Positions 1 to 5,968 of a stretch of DNA of 7,971 nucleotides are shown one piece after another. Each line of letters opens with the position of its first letter. The stretch's first letter is position 1. Both the position numbers and the translations under genes were made by a program. Origin of the DNA: JANYGA01 sp043743145. Lineage in GTDB: Bacteria > Vulcanimicrobiota > Vulcanimicrobiia > Vulcanimicrobiales > Vulcanimicrobiaceae. The notes beneath the pieces were generated by a model. It had not been told where the DNA came from and ran no database searches. It saw only the letters and a list, made by a program, of their open reading frames with translations. The stretch is taken from assembly GCA_043743145.1 (NCBI GenBank), contig JAYTXC010000004.1:1-7971 (forward strand), read 5' to 3'.

Positions 1-676
1 TGTTGCTCACGGCGACGGCACCAAGAGCGACCGCCGTGTCGACGCCTGCAGCTAAGTTGGCTGAAGTTGGAGAGTTCGCTTCCACGACGAGAATATGACA
101 CGTCGGACAATTGGCCGAGACCATATCGACATCGAGCGACGTCTCTTGACCCCAACTCGCGTTCGTCGTCGGAAGGCTCGCGGTTCCGGTCTGCCCGACT
201 TTCTTGAAACAGCCGTTCGCGGTCGTGCAAGCTGCGAGTCCGTACTGCGCACGGTAGACACCGAGATCGCTTTCGAGATTCGGATTATCGTAGGCATCGA
301 CAACGGCAACGGTGAGGCTCGGCGCTGGCGCCCCGACGAGACCGTAAGCACCCTGCAATTGTGCAGGTCCGAATCCCGCAGGTGTGCCGACGGGCCCCGG
401 TCCGGGCTTACCTTGCGGCGAGCGCCCTTCGCCCGTGTCGGTGCGAATGATCGCATGACACGATGCCTCTCCAGTGGCAGCGGCAGAGCAGACGCGGGCA
501 AAGCGGCCGCTCGCGAGACCGGCCTCGAAATCCGTCATGCGGCTCGCGCCCGCGGGCGACGCTGCAGAAGGCGCATTCGCGATGGGTGCTGCCGGAACGG
601 AGGTCGAGCCGCCGGAGCAACCGGCAGCGATGACCGAACTCGCGGCAAATGTTGCGAGAAAAACGAGTCTTTTCAA
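1..676 (-). CDS. S53 (sedolisin-like) serine peptidase, predicted lipoprotein; N-terminal part, continues beyond the left edge
   Basis: I found this by translating the reverse strand; 225 codons stay open to the window edge, so the C-terminus is missing. The start chosen is TTG at 676, because AACGAGG lies 7 nt upstream and the next in-frame ATG (residue 47) would remove the signal sequence. Residues 2-20 form a lipoprotein signal: KR, a hydrophobic stretch, then AAGC with Cys20 as the probable lipidated residue. A low-complexity Ala/Ser/Pro linker follows. The catalytic domain begins near residue 104 (GPAQLQGAYGL), followed by VAVVDAYDNP (123-132) and QETSLDVDM (177-185). In the latter, Glu178 and Asp182 match the ExxxD pair that replaces the classical His in sedolisins. 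The CPTC (190-193) and Cys150/Cys156 pairs occur in bacterial relatives annotated S8/S53. The Ser nucleophile motif (GTS) would lie outside the window. Likely role: secreted, membrane-anchored proteolysis. Family is fairly certain; substrate and acid optimum are unknown. Confidence 0.85.
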   Translation of the reverse strand, partial: MKRLVFLATFAASSVIAAGCSGGSTSVPAAPIANAPSAASPAGASRMTDFEAGLASGRFARVCSAAATGEASCHAIIRTDTGEGRSPQGKPGPGPVGTPAGFGPAQLQGAYGLVGAPAPSLTVAVVDAYDNPNLESDLGVYRAQYGLAACTTANGCFKKVGQTGTASLPTTNASWGQETSLDVDMVSANCPTCHILVVEANSPTSANLAAGVDTAVALGAVAVSN

Positions 677-683
677 ATGATTG

Positions 684-690
684 CCTCGTT
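684..690 (-). promoter_or_regulatory. Ribosome binding site deciding the TTG start of the S53 lipoprotein
   Basis: On the minus strand AACGAGG stands 7 nt before the TTG at 676. It is the only purine-rich SD-like element at a proper distance, and it supports the rare start over the internal ATG. The rest of the 197-bp gap between this gene and the dioxygenase stop (677-873) shows no convincing promoter or T-tailed terminator. Confidence 0.6.
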
Positions 691-873
691 AGAAAAAAGA
701 TGTTCGCAGCGCAAGAAGCGACGCGAATTCATCTTGCTATGCGAGATGTGCGCGAACGCCGCCTGCGCGACCTCATGAGTCGAAAGGCCCATTTTCTTTT
801 GACATGTGCGTTCATAACCAAAGAGACCGAAGCTGGCGGTTTCCGTCCTCTACGAAGAAGCATTGGCGCGGTC

Positions 874-1770
874 TCATTTCGCAAAAACGCCGCGCTGGCG
901 CATGAGCTCGCGATAGAGTTCGGTATGTGTTGCGAATGCCGCCCGCCCGTGCGCCCAAAACGCGTTATTGAGCATCACGAGATCGCCGGTGGGAAGTGGT
1001 GTCGGGATGGCGGCGCGTTCGAGCGATTGCGAGAGATCGTGCAGATACGTCGCTTGTGCGAGCGAATCGGGATAGACGAATTGATCGATGAACGAAAGAC
1101 ACGGCCTTGCGTCGACATCGAAGAACGTTGGGCGCTTGACGATCTGCGTCACGTTCTTGCTCGGCGGCGATTTGTACGTCAGCGGTACCGTCGCGAGCGG
1201 ATGGTTCGCGAAGCGGCCGAGCTCGGCCCAATCGTCGAGATGAAGAAGGCGCGATTCGCCGCCCTTCGCGTTGCGCTCCGCGAACTTCATCATCAGTAAC
1301 CAGTCGGTCGCATCGTCCACAAAGGTACCGTCGGTGTGGAGCGTCATGTTGCGATACGCTTGTCGTAAATACGAGTCGCTCGTATCCGTATGCTCGACGG
1401 TGAATCGCGCATAGAACGTCTTGGACATGGCATCGAAGTTCGAAGGCCCGACCAAATGCGCGACGGCGGTTCCGAAGCGAACGTAATCCGCGTCGCTCTC
1501 CGTCGTGCCGGCAACGCCAATCGTGAAACCACCCATCTCGCGATCCGCAATGATGCTGCGGATCGTCTCCCCGAAATGTCCACCGAGTGCGGCATCGAGT
1601 CGCTTCCCGATGATGAAGCGCATATACGGGACGTACTCGAGTTCCTGAACGTCGATCGTTGCGACGTCGGCGAAGAACGCGCGAAGGGCCGCCGGCTCAG
1701 CTTCGATGTGGCGAATCCGGGCGTGCGTGGGATGCGTGCCAACGTTGAACGCATGACGAGTTTGCAGCAT
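874..1770 (-). CDS. glaH: CsiD/GlaH-family glutarate 2-hydroxylase (Fe(II)/2-oxoglutarate dioxygenase)
   Basis: GlaH (CsiD) hydroxylates glutarate to L-2-hydroxyglutarate in the cytoplasm, using O2, Fe(II) and 2-oxoglutarate, in the lysine/cadaverine degradation route. The 298-residue product matches E. coli CsiD (about 325 aa, from memory) along nearly its whole length. Shared blocks include TAVAHLVGPSNFDAMS (101-116), SDSYLRQ (131-137), LHTDGTFV (144-151), LLHLDDW (175-181), PPSKNV (202-207), FIDQFV (227-232), NNAFWAHGR (268-276) and RELMRQRG (287-294). The iron triad is His145, Asp147 and His274; the C-terminal arginines probably bind the 2-oxoglutarate carboxylate. The start is uncertain. 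ATG 1770 is used here, but an in-frame GTG at 1791 has a better SD (GGGGA, 8 nt away), adds 7 residues and sits 2 nt after the tetR stop. The gene follows tetR in one operon. The usual partners lhgO and gabDT are absent nearby, so the physiological substrate may differ. Confidence 0.92.
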   Translation of the reverse strand: MLQTRHAFNVGTHPTHARIRHIEAEPAALRAFFADVATIDVQELEYVPYMRFIIGKRLDAALGGHFGETIRSIIADREMGGFTIGVAGTTESDADYVRFGTAVAHLVGPSNFDAMSKTFYARFTVEHTDTSDSYLRQAYRNMTLHTDGTFVDDATDWLLMMKFAERNAKGGESRLLHLDDWAELGRFANHPLATVPLTYKSPPSKNVTQIVKRPTFFDVDARPCLSFIDQFVYPDSLAQATYLHDLSQSLERAAIPTPLPTGDLVMLNNAFWAHGRAAFATHTELYRELMRQRGVFAK

Positions 1771-1793
1771 CGAAAAACACTTCGCGCGCACGC

Positions 1794-2423
1794 TTATTTT
1801 CCCCGTGTCTCGAGTCCCTGTGCGACGAGGCCGACGACGCGCCGCGCGAGCACCGTGCGTGCTCGTGCACTCATGCGTAAGTTGGGCTTCGGGCCGTCGA
1901 CGACGAGCGTCGCAAAACCGTGGACGAGCGACCATGCGGCGAGGGCGACCGTCGACGCGTCGGTGCCGACGATCGCACCCGACGCGATCGCAGCCTCGAC
2001 GGTCCGTTCAAGGACCGCATACGCGTCGATCTCCACGCTCGGGTCCGCTAATGTCGCGCGAGCGTGTTTTGCGTGGAGTTCCGGGCGAAACATGAGGCGG
2101 AATTCCGTCGGATTCGAACACGCGAAGGTGATGTAGGCCACGCCGATATGCTCCAAGCGTTCGATCGGCGAAGCCGGTCGCCGCTCGGCGCGGACGAGTG
2201 CGTCGCACAAGCGGCCGAATGATGCGTCTACGATCGCCGCGACGAGTGCCGACCTATCGGCGAAGTGGTTATACGCCGCTGCGTGACTCACGCCGGCACG
2301 TCGCGACACTTCGCGCAGGCTAAAACCGTCGATGCCGACTTCATCGACAAGCGCGAGTGCCGTCGTCACGAGCGTCGCACGCAAATCGCCGTGATGGTAG
2401 GGTCGAGTCACGCGGGTTAGCAT
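1794..2423 (-). CDS. TetR/AcrR-family transcriptional regulator with WHG-type C-terminal domain
   Basis: The protein is a 209-residue one-component repressor. The N-terminal YHHGDLR (9-15) is typical of the TetR subgroup carrying a WHG C-terminal domain. The helix-turn-helix spans about 34-54 (FSLREVSRRAGVSHAAAYNHF), and the ligand domain contains the AWSLVHGF segment (163-170) that defines the WHG domain. ATG 2423 was preferred to an upstream in-frame ATG at 2483 because the latter lies inside the palindromic operator and would add 20 residues ahead of the normal N-terminus. No clear SD precedes 2423, so the gene may have a very short leader. It is first in an operon with the glutarate dioxygenase (23 bp to its ATG, 2 bp to its alternative GTG). 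It is divergent from the DUF4188 monooxygenase across a 101-bp region with a 21-bp palindrome. Probable autoregulation and control of both sides is inferred from this arrangement; the effector is unknown. Confidence 0.92.
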   Translation of the reverse strand: MLTRVTRPYHHGDLRATLVTTALALVDEVGIDGFSLREVSRRAGVSHAAAYNHFADRSALVAAIVDASFGRLCDALVRAERRPASPIERLEHIGVAYITFACSNPTEFRLMFRPELHAKHARATLADPSVEIDAYAVLERTVEAAIASGAIVGTDASTVALAAWSLVHGFATLVVDGPKPNLRMSARARTVLARRVVGLVAQGLETRGK

Positions 2424-2463
2424 TCGGCACGAAGCGACGATTGACTTTGTCTTGTGTCTCGCA

Positions 2464-2484
2464 TATATTGACACTGTCAACATA
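2464..2484. promoter_or_regulatory. Palindromic operator between tetR and the DUF4188 gene
   Basis: A perfect 13-bp palindrome, TTGACACTGTCAA (2468-2480, centre 2474), extends to 21 bp (TATATTGACAC and its mirror) with a single mismatched pair (2467/2481). It sits in the divergent region and overlaps the putative -35 of the plus-strand gene, the classic geometry for TetR repression. The size and dyad symmetry suit a TetR dimer. The assignment to this TetR is inference from position. Confidence 0.75.
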
Positions 2485-2496
2485 CAACCGTATGTG
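2468..2496 (+). promoter_or_regulatory. Putative sigma70-type promoter for the DUF4188 / spoIID-like / queA run
   Basis: A consensus -35, TTGACA (2468-2473), is followed after 17 bp by TATGTG (2491-2496), a weak -10 matching 3 of 6 consensus bases. The -35 is inside the palindrome, so a bound repressor would block it. A good ribosome binding site, GAGGAG at 2514-2519, follows, 5 nt before the ATG at 2525. No equally clear promoter is visible for the minus strand, although TATATG (minus strand, 2467-2462) could serve as a -10. Confidence 0.5.
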
Positions 2497-2524
2497 TACA
2501 GCAGATCTTAAACGAGGAGCCAAG

Positions 2525-3016
2525 ATGCAGACGTATCGGGGTCGTTATCGGGCGACAAGTGAAGGCGACATCGTCGTATTTGTGCTCGGAATACGCTTTC
2601 TCTCGCTTCGCGCGTTACCAACCGCATTGCGAACCTTCGCACGCATGCCGCAGATGCTCGCCGAAATCGAGAGCGATCCGAGTCTCGGCTGTCTGGGTTC
2701 GAATGTCGCATTCGTTGCGTGGGGTGCGACGATCACGCAATATTGGAATTCGCACGAACAACTCGAAGATTTCGCGCGCGAGAAAACCGGACGACATCTC
2801 GCGGCATGGCAATGGTTCAACGCGCTCGGACGCACGTCAGACGGGGTCGGAATTTGGCACGAAACCTATCGCGTTGCCGCGGGTGCGAGCGAATCGATGT
2901 ACGTGAACATGCCGCGCGTCGGCCTGGCTTTGGCTGTCGGCCATCGTGCCGTCGGTCGCGTGCACGAAACCTCGACGGTCGAAGGCGCCGAACGGGAAGT
3001 CGCAATAGGGGCGTAA
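2525..3016 (+). CDS. DUF4188 / Af470-like monooxygenase family protein
   Basis: The product has 163 residues and carries the features of the DUF4188 family, whose named fungal member Af470 is a monooxygenase in fumagillin biosynthesis. Members are predicted to have a dimeric alpha/beta-barrel fold. Recognisable blocks are VVFVLGIRF (17-25), MPQMLAEI (41-48), ITQYWNSHEQLEDFAR (70-85), HLAAWQWFN (91-99), GVGIWHETYRV (107-117) and SMYVNMPRVGLA (124-135). ATG 2525 is firmly set by GAGGAG 5 nt upstream; the open frame extends further 5-prime but through the promoter. There is no signal peptide, so it should be cytoplasmic. It is divergent from tetR-glaH across the palindrome and only 28 bp ahead of the spoIID-like gene. 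Family membership is a recognition from memory, and actual substrate and activity are unknown for most bacterial members. An oxygenase acting on a toxic or signalling compound sensed by TetR is a reasonable guess only. Confidence 0.85.
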   Translation: MQTYRGRYRATSEGDIVVFVLGIRFLSLRALPTALRTFARMPQMLAEIESDPSLGCLGSNVAFVAWGATITQYWNSHEQLEDFAREKTGRHLAAWQWFNALGRTSDGVGIWHETYRVAAGASESMYVNMPRVGLALAVGHRAVGRVHETSTVEGAEREVAIGA

Positions 3017-3044
3017 TCGATGCGTCGCCGAATTCACATTAGGA

Positions 3045-4055
3045 ATGAATCGGCAAGCGTTTTTGGCCTCATCGGTCGCGCTCGTCGCGTTTCCGCGCCT
3101 CGCGCAAGCGACGGGCGGCCTCGACGTTGCGGACCAAGCAGGTCAACACCCAATGCGCGTGCTGCTGGCGAGCGGCGCCTTCGAGATGCCACGCCCGATC
3201 GATGCATGGCATTTCGCCTGGGGCGAGCGCACGTATCGCGGGAGCTTCGCTACGGTCGCCTTGTCCGATGGGCGGTCGGGCCTCGTCAACACGCTTCCGC
3301 TCGATGCGTATCTTGCAGGGGTCTTGAGCAAAGAAGTCTCGCCTTCGTGGCCTGCCGCCTCACAGCAGGCGCAAGCGATCGTGGCTCGGACCTATGCGCT
3401 CGGGAAACTTCGGCCGCTCAAACCATACGACGTCGTCGCGAGTGAATCCGATCAACGTTACGACGGTATCGACGGCGAATCGGTCGAGGGTCGCGCTGCC
3501 GTTGAAATGACCGGCGGCACCATCGTGACCTTCGCGGGCGCGCCCGCTCACGTTGCCTATAGCAGTTGTTGCGGTGGCGAGACGGCGGACTCGGGCGATG
3601 TTTGGAACACGCCGTATCCGTATCTCCGTGCGGTTGTCGATCCGCATTGCGCGAATTCGCCCGGGTACACGTGGCAAACCGATGTGCTCACGACGGCGAT
3701 GCAGAGCGCGTTCGGTTCGGATCTCGCCGGCATCGGTGCGCTGCGAACGATCGAATTGGCCGCCGCGACGTCGCTCGATCGACCGCGGGCGATTCGTTTC
3801 GTCGGTGAGAGCGCGACATTCGAAGCGTCGACCAATCGCTTTCGGTCGGCGCTCGGGACGAGCGTCGTGCGCAGCACGTTCGTGCGTGCGGTCGCGCTCG
3901 CGCCCGGCGGCTCGTCGGTGCGTGTGAGCGGGACGGGGCGCGGTCACGGCGTCGGGCTCTGTCAATGGGGCGCGCGCGATCTCGGTGCGAGTGGCGCGAG
4001 CGCGCACGACATCGTCGCATTCTACTTCCCCGGTACCGATTTCGGACGTGCCTGA
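3045..4055 (+). CDS. SpoIID/LytB-domain exported protein (peptidoglycan lytic-type)
   Basis: The product has 336 residues. Residues 1-22 are a Sec-type signal peptide ending AQA. The SpoIID domain follows: LPLDAYLAGVLSKEVSPSWP (84-103) contains Glu97, which aligns with the catalytic Glu of SpoIID. Next come QAQAIVARTYAL (108-119), AYSSCCGGETAD (171-182) with two adjacent Cys, then WNTPYPYLRAV (187-197) and the diagnostic GHGVGLCQWGA (300-310). SpoIID cleaves glycan strands after removal of stem peptides during engulfment in endospore formers; homologues elsewhere act in cell-wall turnover or amidase activation (LytB). ATG 3045 is the only suitable start with a signal peptide, though AGGA touches it too closely to be a good SD. 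The gene lies 28 bp after the DUF4188 gene and overlaps queA by 8 nt. No other sporulation gene is visible here, so a sporulation role is not implied. Confidence 0.9.
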   Translation: MNRQAFLASSVALVAFPRLAQATGGLDVADQAGQHPMRVLLASGAFEMPRPIDAWHFAWGERTYRGSFATVALSDGRSGLVNTLPLDAYLAGVLSKEVSPSWPAASQQAQAIVARTYALGKLRPLKPYDVVASESDQRYDGIDGESVEGRAAVEMTGGTIVTFAGAPAHVAYSSCCGGETADSGDVWNTPYPYLRAVVDPHCANSPGYTWQTDVLTTAMQSAFGSDLAGIGALRTIELAAATSLDRPRAIRFVGESATFEASTNRFRSALGTSVVRSTFVRAVALAPGGSSVRVSGTGRGHGVGLCQWGARDLGASGASAHDIVAFYFPGTDFGRA

Positions 4056-5154
4056 CGATTGCGATGCGCTTCGCCTCACCGATGCGTATCGCTACGACCT
4101 GCCCCCCGAGCTCATCGCAAAAACGCCCGCAGAACCCGCCGATTCCGCACGTTTACTCATCGTCGGCAACGGTAGCTGTGAGGACGCCACGTTCGCGGCG
4201 TTTGCCGATTATTTTCGTTCGGATGATGTTTTAGTCATCAATGAAACGCGCGTCATCGCCGCGCGGCTACACGGAACGCGCGAACCCGGCGGGGGCGCGG
4301 CGGAAGTGCTGCTCTTGCGCCCGGCGATGGGCGGCGTGTTCGACCTCCGCGCGCGCGCATGGCACGCGCTCGTCCGTCCGGGACGGCGCTTGCGCTCGGG
4401 CGATCGCATTCGTTTCGCGTGGACCGAGGATATATCGCGTGACGTCAACACGATCGCGACGATCGACGACGTGCGCGAGGATGGCTCGCGCGTCGTGCGC
4501 TTTACCGATGACTGCGATCTCATGACGCTGATGGATCGCTGCGGCGAATTGCCGTTACCCCCGTATGTGGGCGCAGGCAACGACGCACGCACGGCGCGCT
4601 ATCAAACGATCTTCGCGCGCGTGCCGGGTAGCGTGGCCGCGCCGACGGCATCCTTGCACTTCACGCCGCGCGTGATCGATGCGATTCGCGGTCGCGGTGT
4701 GACGATCGTGCCGCTGGTGCTCGATGTCGGCATCGGCACGTTTAAACCGATGGCCGGCGACCGGATCGACGATCATACGATGCACGCCGAACGGTACGAG
4801 ATTCCCGAATCGACCGCAACGATCGTCAATGAGGCCAAACGCGCCGGTCGGCGCATCGTCGTCGCGGGTACGACGGCGTTGCGCGCGCTCGAGGCTTCGG
4901 CTCGCACGGACGGTATCGTGTGCGCGGGCGCAGCCGAGACCGCTATTTTTATCACGCCGGGCTTTGCATTTCGCGTGGCCGATGCGCTGCTTACGAATTT
5001 TCATCTTCCAGCGTCGACGTTGCTCGTGCTCGTAACGGCGTTCGGCGGCTACGATCTCGTCGTTCGCGCGTACGCGCATGCGATCGCGCGCGAATATCGG
5101 TTTTTCTCATTTGGCGATGCGATGTTTTTGACGCGCGCGAACGGGTCGCGCTAA
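4048..5154 (+). CDS. queA: S-adenosylmethionine:tRNA ribosyltransferase-isomerase (QueA)
   Basis: QueA transfers and isomerises the ribosyl group of SAM onto preQ1 at position 34 of GUN-anticodon tRNAs, making epoxyqueuosine in the cytoplasm. With the GTG start at 4048 the protein has 368 residues, close to the family norm. Motifs in order: YDLPPELIAKTPAEP (16-30), NETRVIAARL (65-74), GELPLPPYVG (166-175), RYQTIFARVPGSVAAPTASL (184-203), HFT (204-206), VGIGTFKPM (227-235), HTMHAERYEI (243-252), GTTALRALE (274-282), PGFAFR and TNFHLPASTLL (about 304-326), YRFFSFGDAMF (350-360). GTG 4048 overlaps the stop of the upstream gene by 8 nt, which implies translational coupling; an in-frame GTG at 3985 would bury more of that gene. 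One oddity is Asp226 in LDVGIGTF, where most QueA sequences have His (LHVGxGTF). tgt does not follow; the gene ends tail to tail with the next, sharing 4 nt. Confidence 0.96.
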   Translation: MPDDCDALRLTDAYRYDLPPELIAKTPAEPADSARLLIVGNGSCEDATFAAFADYFRSDDVLVINETRVIAARLHGTREPGGGAAEVLLLRPAMGGVFDLRARAWHALVRPGRRLRSGDRIRFAWTEDISRDVNTIATIDDVREDGSRVVRFTDDCDLMTLMDRCGELPLPPYVGAGNDARTARYQTIFARVPGSVAAPTASLHFTPRVIDAIRGRGVTIVPLVLDVGIGTFKPMAGDRIDDHTMHAERYEIPESTATIVNEAKRAGRRIVVAGTTALRALEASARTDGIVCAGAAETAIFITPGFAFRVADALLTNFHLPASTLLVLVTAFGGYDLVVRAYAHAIAREYRFFSFGDAMFLTRANGSR

Positions 5155-5642
5155 CGCACTTCGAGGCGAAACGCGACCTCGTTCGCACGCTCGCCCTTCC
5201 CGAGACGCGCGCGCACGCGAACGGTGTAGGTCGCGCCGATCGTATCGGTCGAGAGCGTGAGTGGGAGCGTCGCGCGACCGTCGACGACGTCGACATCGTA
5301 GCTGCGCACGTCGACGCGATTGACGTCGTCGCCCTGAACGGATGCGGCGAAACGGCACGCCGCTTCGACACAGGCGAATCGAAGCCGACGTTTGCCGTGG
5401 AGTGCCGCGCGCTGCCCGGCGAGACGCACCACGAGCGACTGCGTGAAGGCGGTCTCGTATCCCGGGCCTGTCGATGCGGCGAAGGCGCGCGCGTGTTGAC
5501 GATCGCCCGCGACGACCGTCAGTCGAAGCGTTATCGCGACCGGCGCGACGGGCATGCGAGTAGCGCGTGCGTTCCCAAACGCGCTACCGAGCGCGATCGT
5601 ACCGATGGTGAAGGCCGACATGGCGATCGACGCATGCTTCAT
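5151..5642 (-). CDS. Exported protein of unknown function, beta-rich, single Cys pair
   Basis: I do not recognise this family. The 163-residue product has a signal peptide (residues 1-27, MKHASIAM..., ending NARA). Its mature part is rich in alternating Val/Thr/Leu/Arg stretches, such as VAITLRLTVVAG (35-46), SLVVRLAG (69-76), TLPLTL (125-130) and YTVRVRARLG (139-148). This pattern suggests an immunoglobulin-like or similar beta-sandwich fold. Two cysteines, Cys91 and Cys96, sit close together (RFACVEAACRF). ATG 5642 follows the upstream gene's TAG with one base between, so translation is probably coupled; no SD is seen. A second ATG at residue 8 would leave a weaker n-region. It is the last gene of the cupin / Cys-rich membrane protein run, and its TAG overlaps the queA TAA in the opposite direction. 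Localisation to the periplasm or cell surface is inferred; the function is open. Confidence 0.75.
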   Translation of the reverse strand: MKHASIAMSAFTIGTIALGSAFGNARATRMPVAPVAITLRLTVVAGDRQHARAFAASTGPGYETAFTQSLVVRLAGQRAALHGKRRLRFACVEAACRFAASVQGDDVNRVDVRSYDVDVVDGRATLPLTLSTDTIGATYTVRVRARLGKGERANEVAFRLEVR

Positions 5643-5643
5643 G

Positions 5644-5961
5644 CTAGTAATGGAACGTCTGCGCTGCATAGAAGCCGCCGCCGATCGCGCCCGCGACTTC
5701 AAGCAACACGACGTGCAACGGAATGAACGCCTTACAGAAACGACACCGGCCGCGCAAGCTCAGCCACGATGCGATCGGGATGTTGTCCCACGGGCGGATC
5801 TGCTTGTTGCACACCGCACAGTGCGAGGGTGGTCGAACGAGCGATTCGCGCCGAAGGATGCGATCGATCGCGAGCGCGACGAACGAGCCGAGCGCAGCAC
5901 CGAGCGCGACGCAAAAAACGATGGCGATCTCCACACTAGGGTGCTTGGCCGCGCCCGTCAC
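5644..5961 (-). CDS. Stand-alone prepilin-peptidase N-terminal (DiS_P_DiS) domain membrane protein
   Basis: The 105-residue product corresponds to only the first domain of type IV prepilin peptidases (PilD/GspO). A transmembrane helix (about 12-32) contains the family GSF motif (25-27). A cytoplasmic loop with CAVC (48-51) and CRFC (73-76) flanks PWDNIPIASWLSLRGR (57-72), the normal signature being CxxC, WYDNIP, SW, RGRCRxC. A conserved Glu88 and a second helix (about 82-100) follow. In full-length enzymes the four Cys bind zinc and the domain carries the N-methyltransferase activity. The two catalytic Asp residues of the A24 protease domain lie later and are absent here, because the frame ends at TAG 5646-5644. 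The start is GTG 5961, where AGGAGG overlaps the upstream stop codon with a short 3-nt gap. It is coupled on both sides (7 nt from the cupin, 1 nt to the exported protein). It is either a truncated remnant or a deliberately short paralogue; the tidy operon spacing favours the latter. Confidence 0.85.
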   Translation of the reverse strand: MTGAAKHPSVEIAIVFCVALGAALGSFVALAIDRILRRESLVRPPSHCAVCNKQIRPWDNIPIASWLSLRGRCRFCKAFIPLHVVLLEVAGAIGGGFYAAQTFHY

Positions 5962-5968
5962 CGTCCTC

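Noticed and set aside
95..778. Long plus-strand open frame (227 codons) at the left edge
   Set aside because: Arg-rich, low-complexity translation with no family features. The opposite strand in another frame encodes an unmistakable S53 peptidase with signal peptide, so this is a shadow.
794..860. Possible terminator after glaH (ACCG...CGGT followed by CTCTTT on the minus strand)
   Set aside because: The stem is only 4 bp and the T-run is interrupted; not enough to call.
1771..1935. N-terminal extension of the dioxygenase frame up to ATG 1935
   Set aside because: It would overlap the C-terminal part of tetR and encodes an Arg/Thr-rich segment unlike CsiD. The ATG at 1770 or GTG at 1791 fits the family and the operon spacing.
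1390..2136. Plus-strand 248-codon frame across glaH and tetR
   Set aside because: It spans two clearly recognised minus-strand genes and reads as an Arg-rich antisense shadow of high-GC coding DNA.
2424..2483. Earlier in-frame ATG for tetR at 2483
   Set aside because: It lies inside the palindromic operator and adds 20 residues before the normal TetR N-terminus.
3045..4055. Interpretation of the SpoIID-like protein as evidence of sporulation
   Set aside because: SpoIID/LytB domains are widespread in non-spore-formers and no other sporulation gene is in view.
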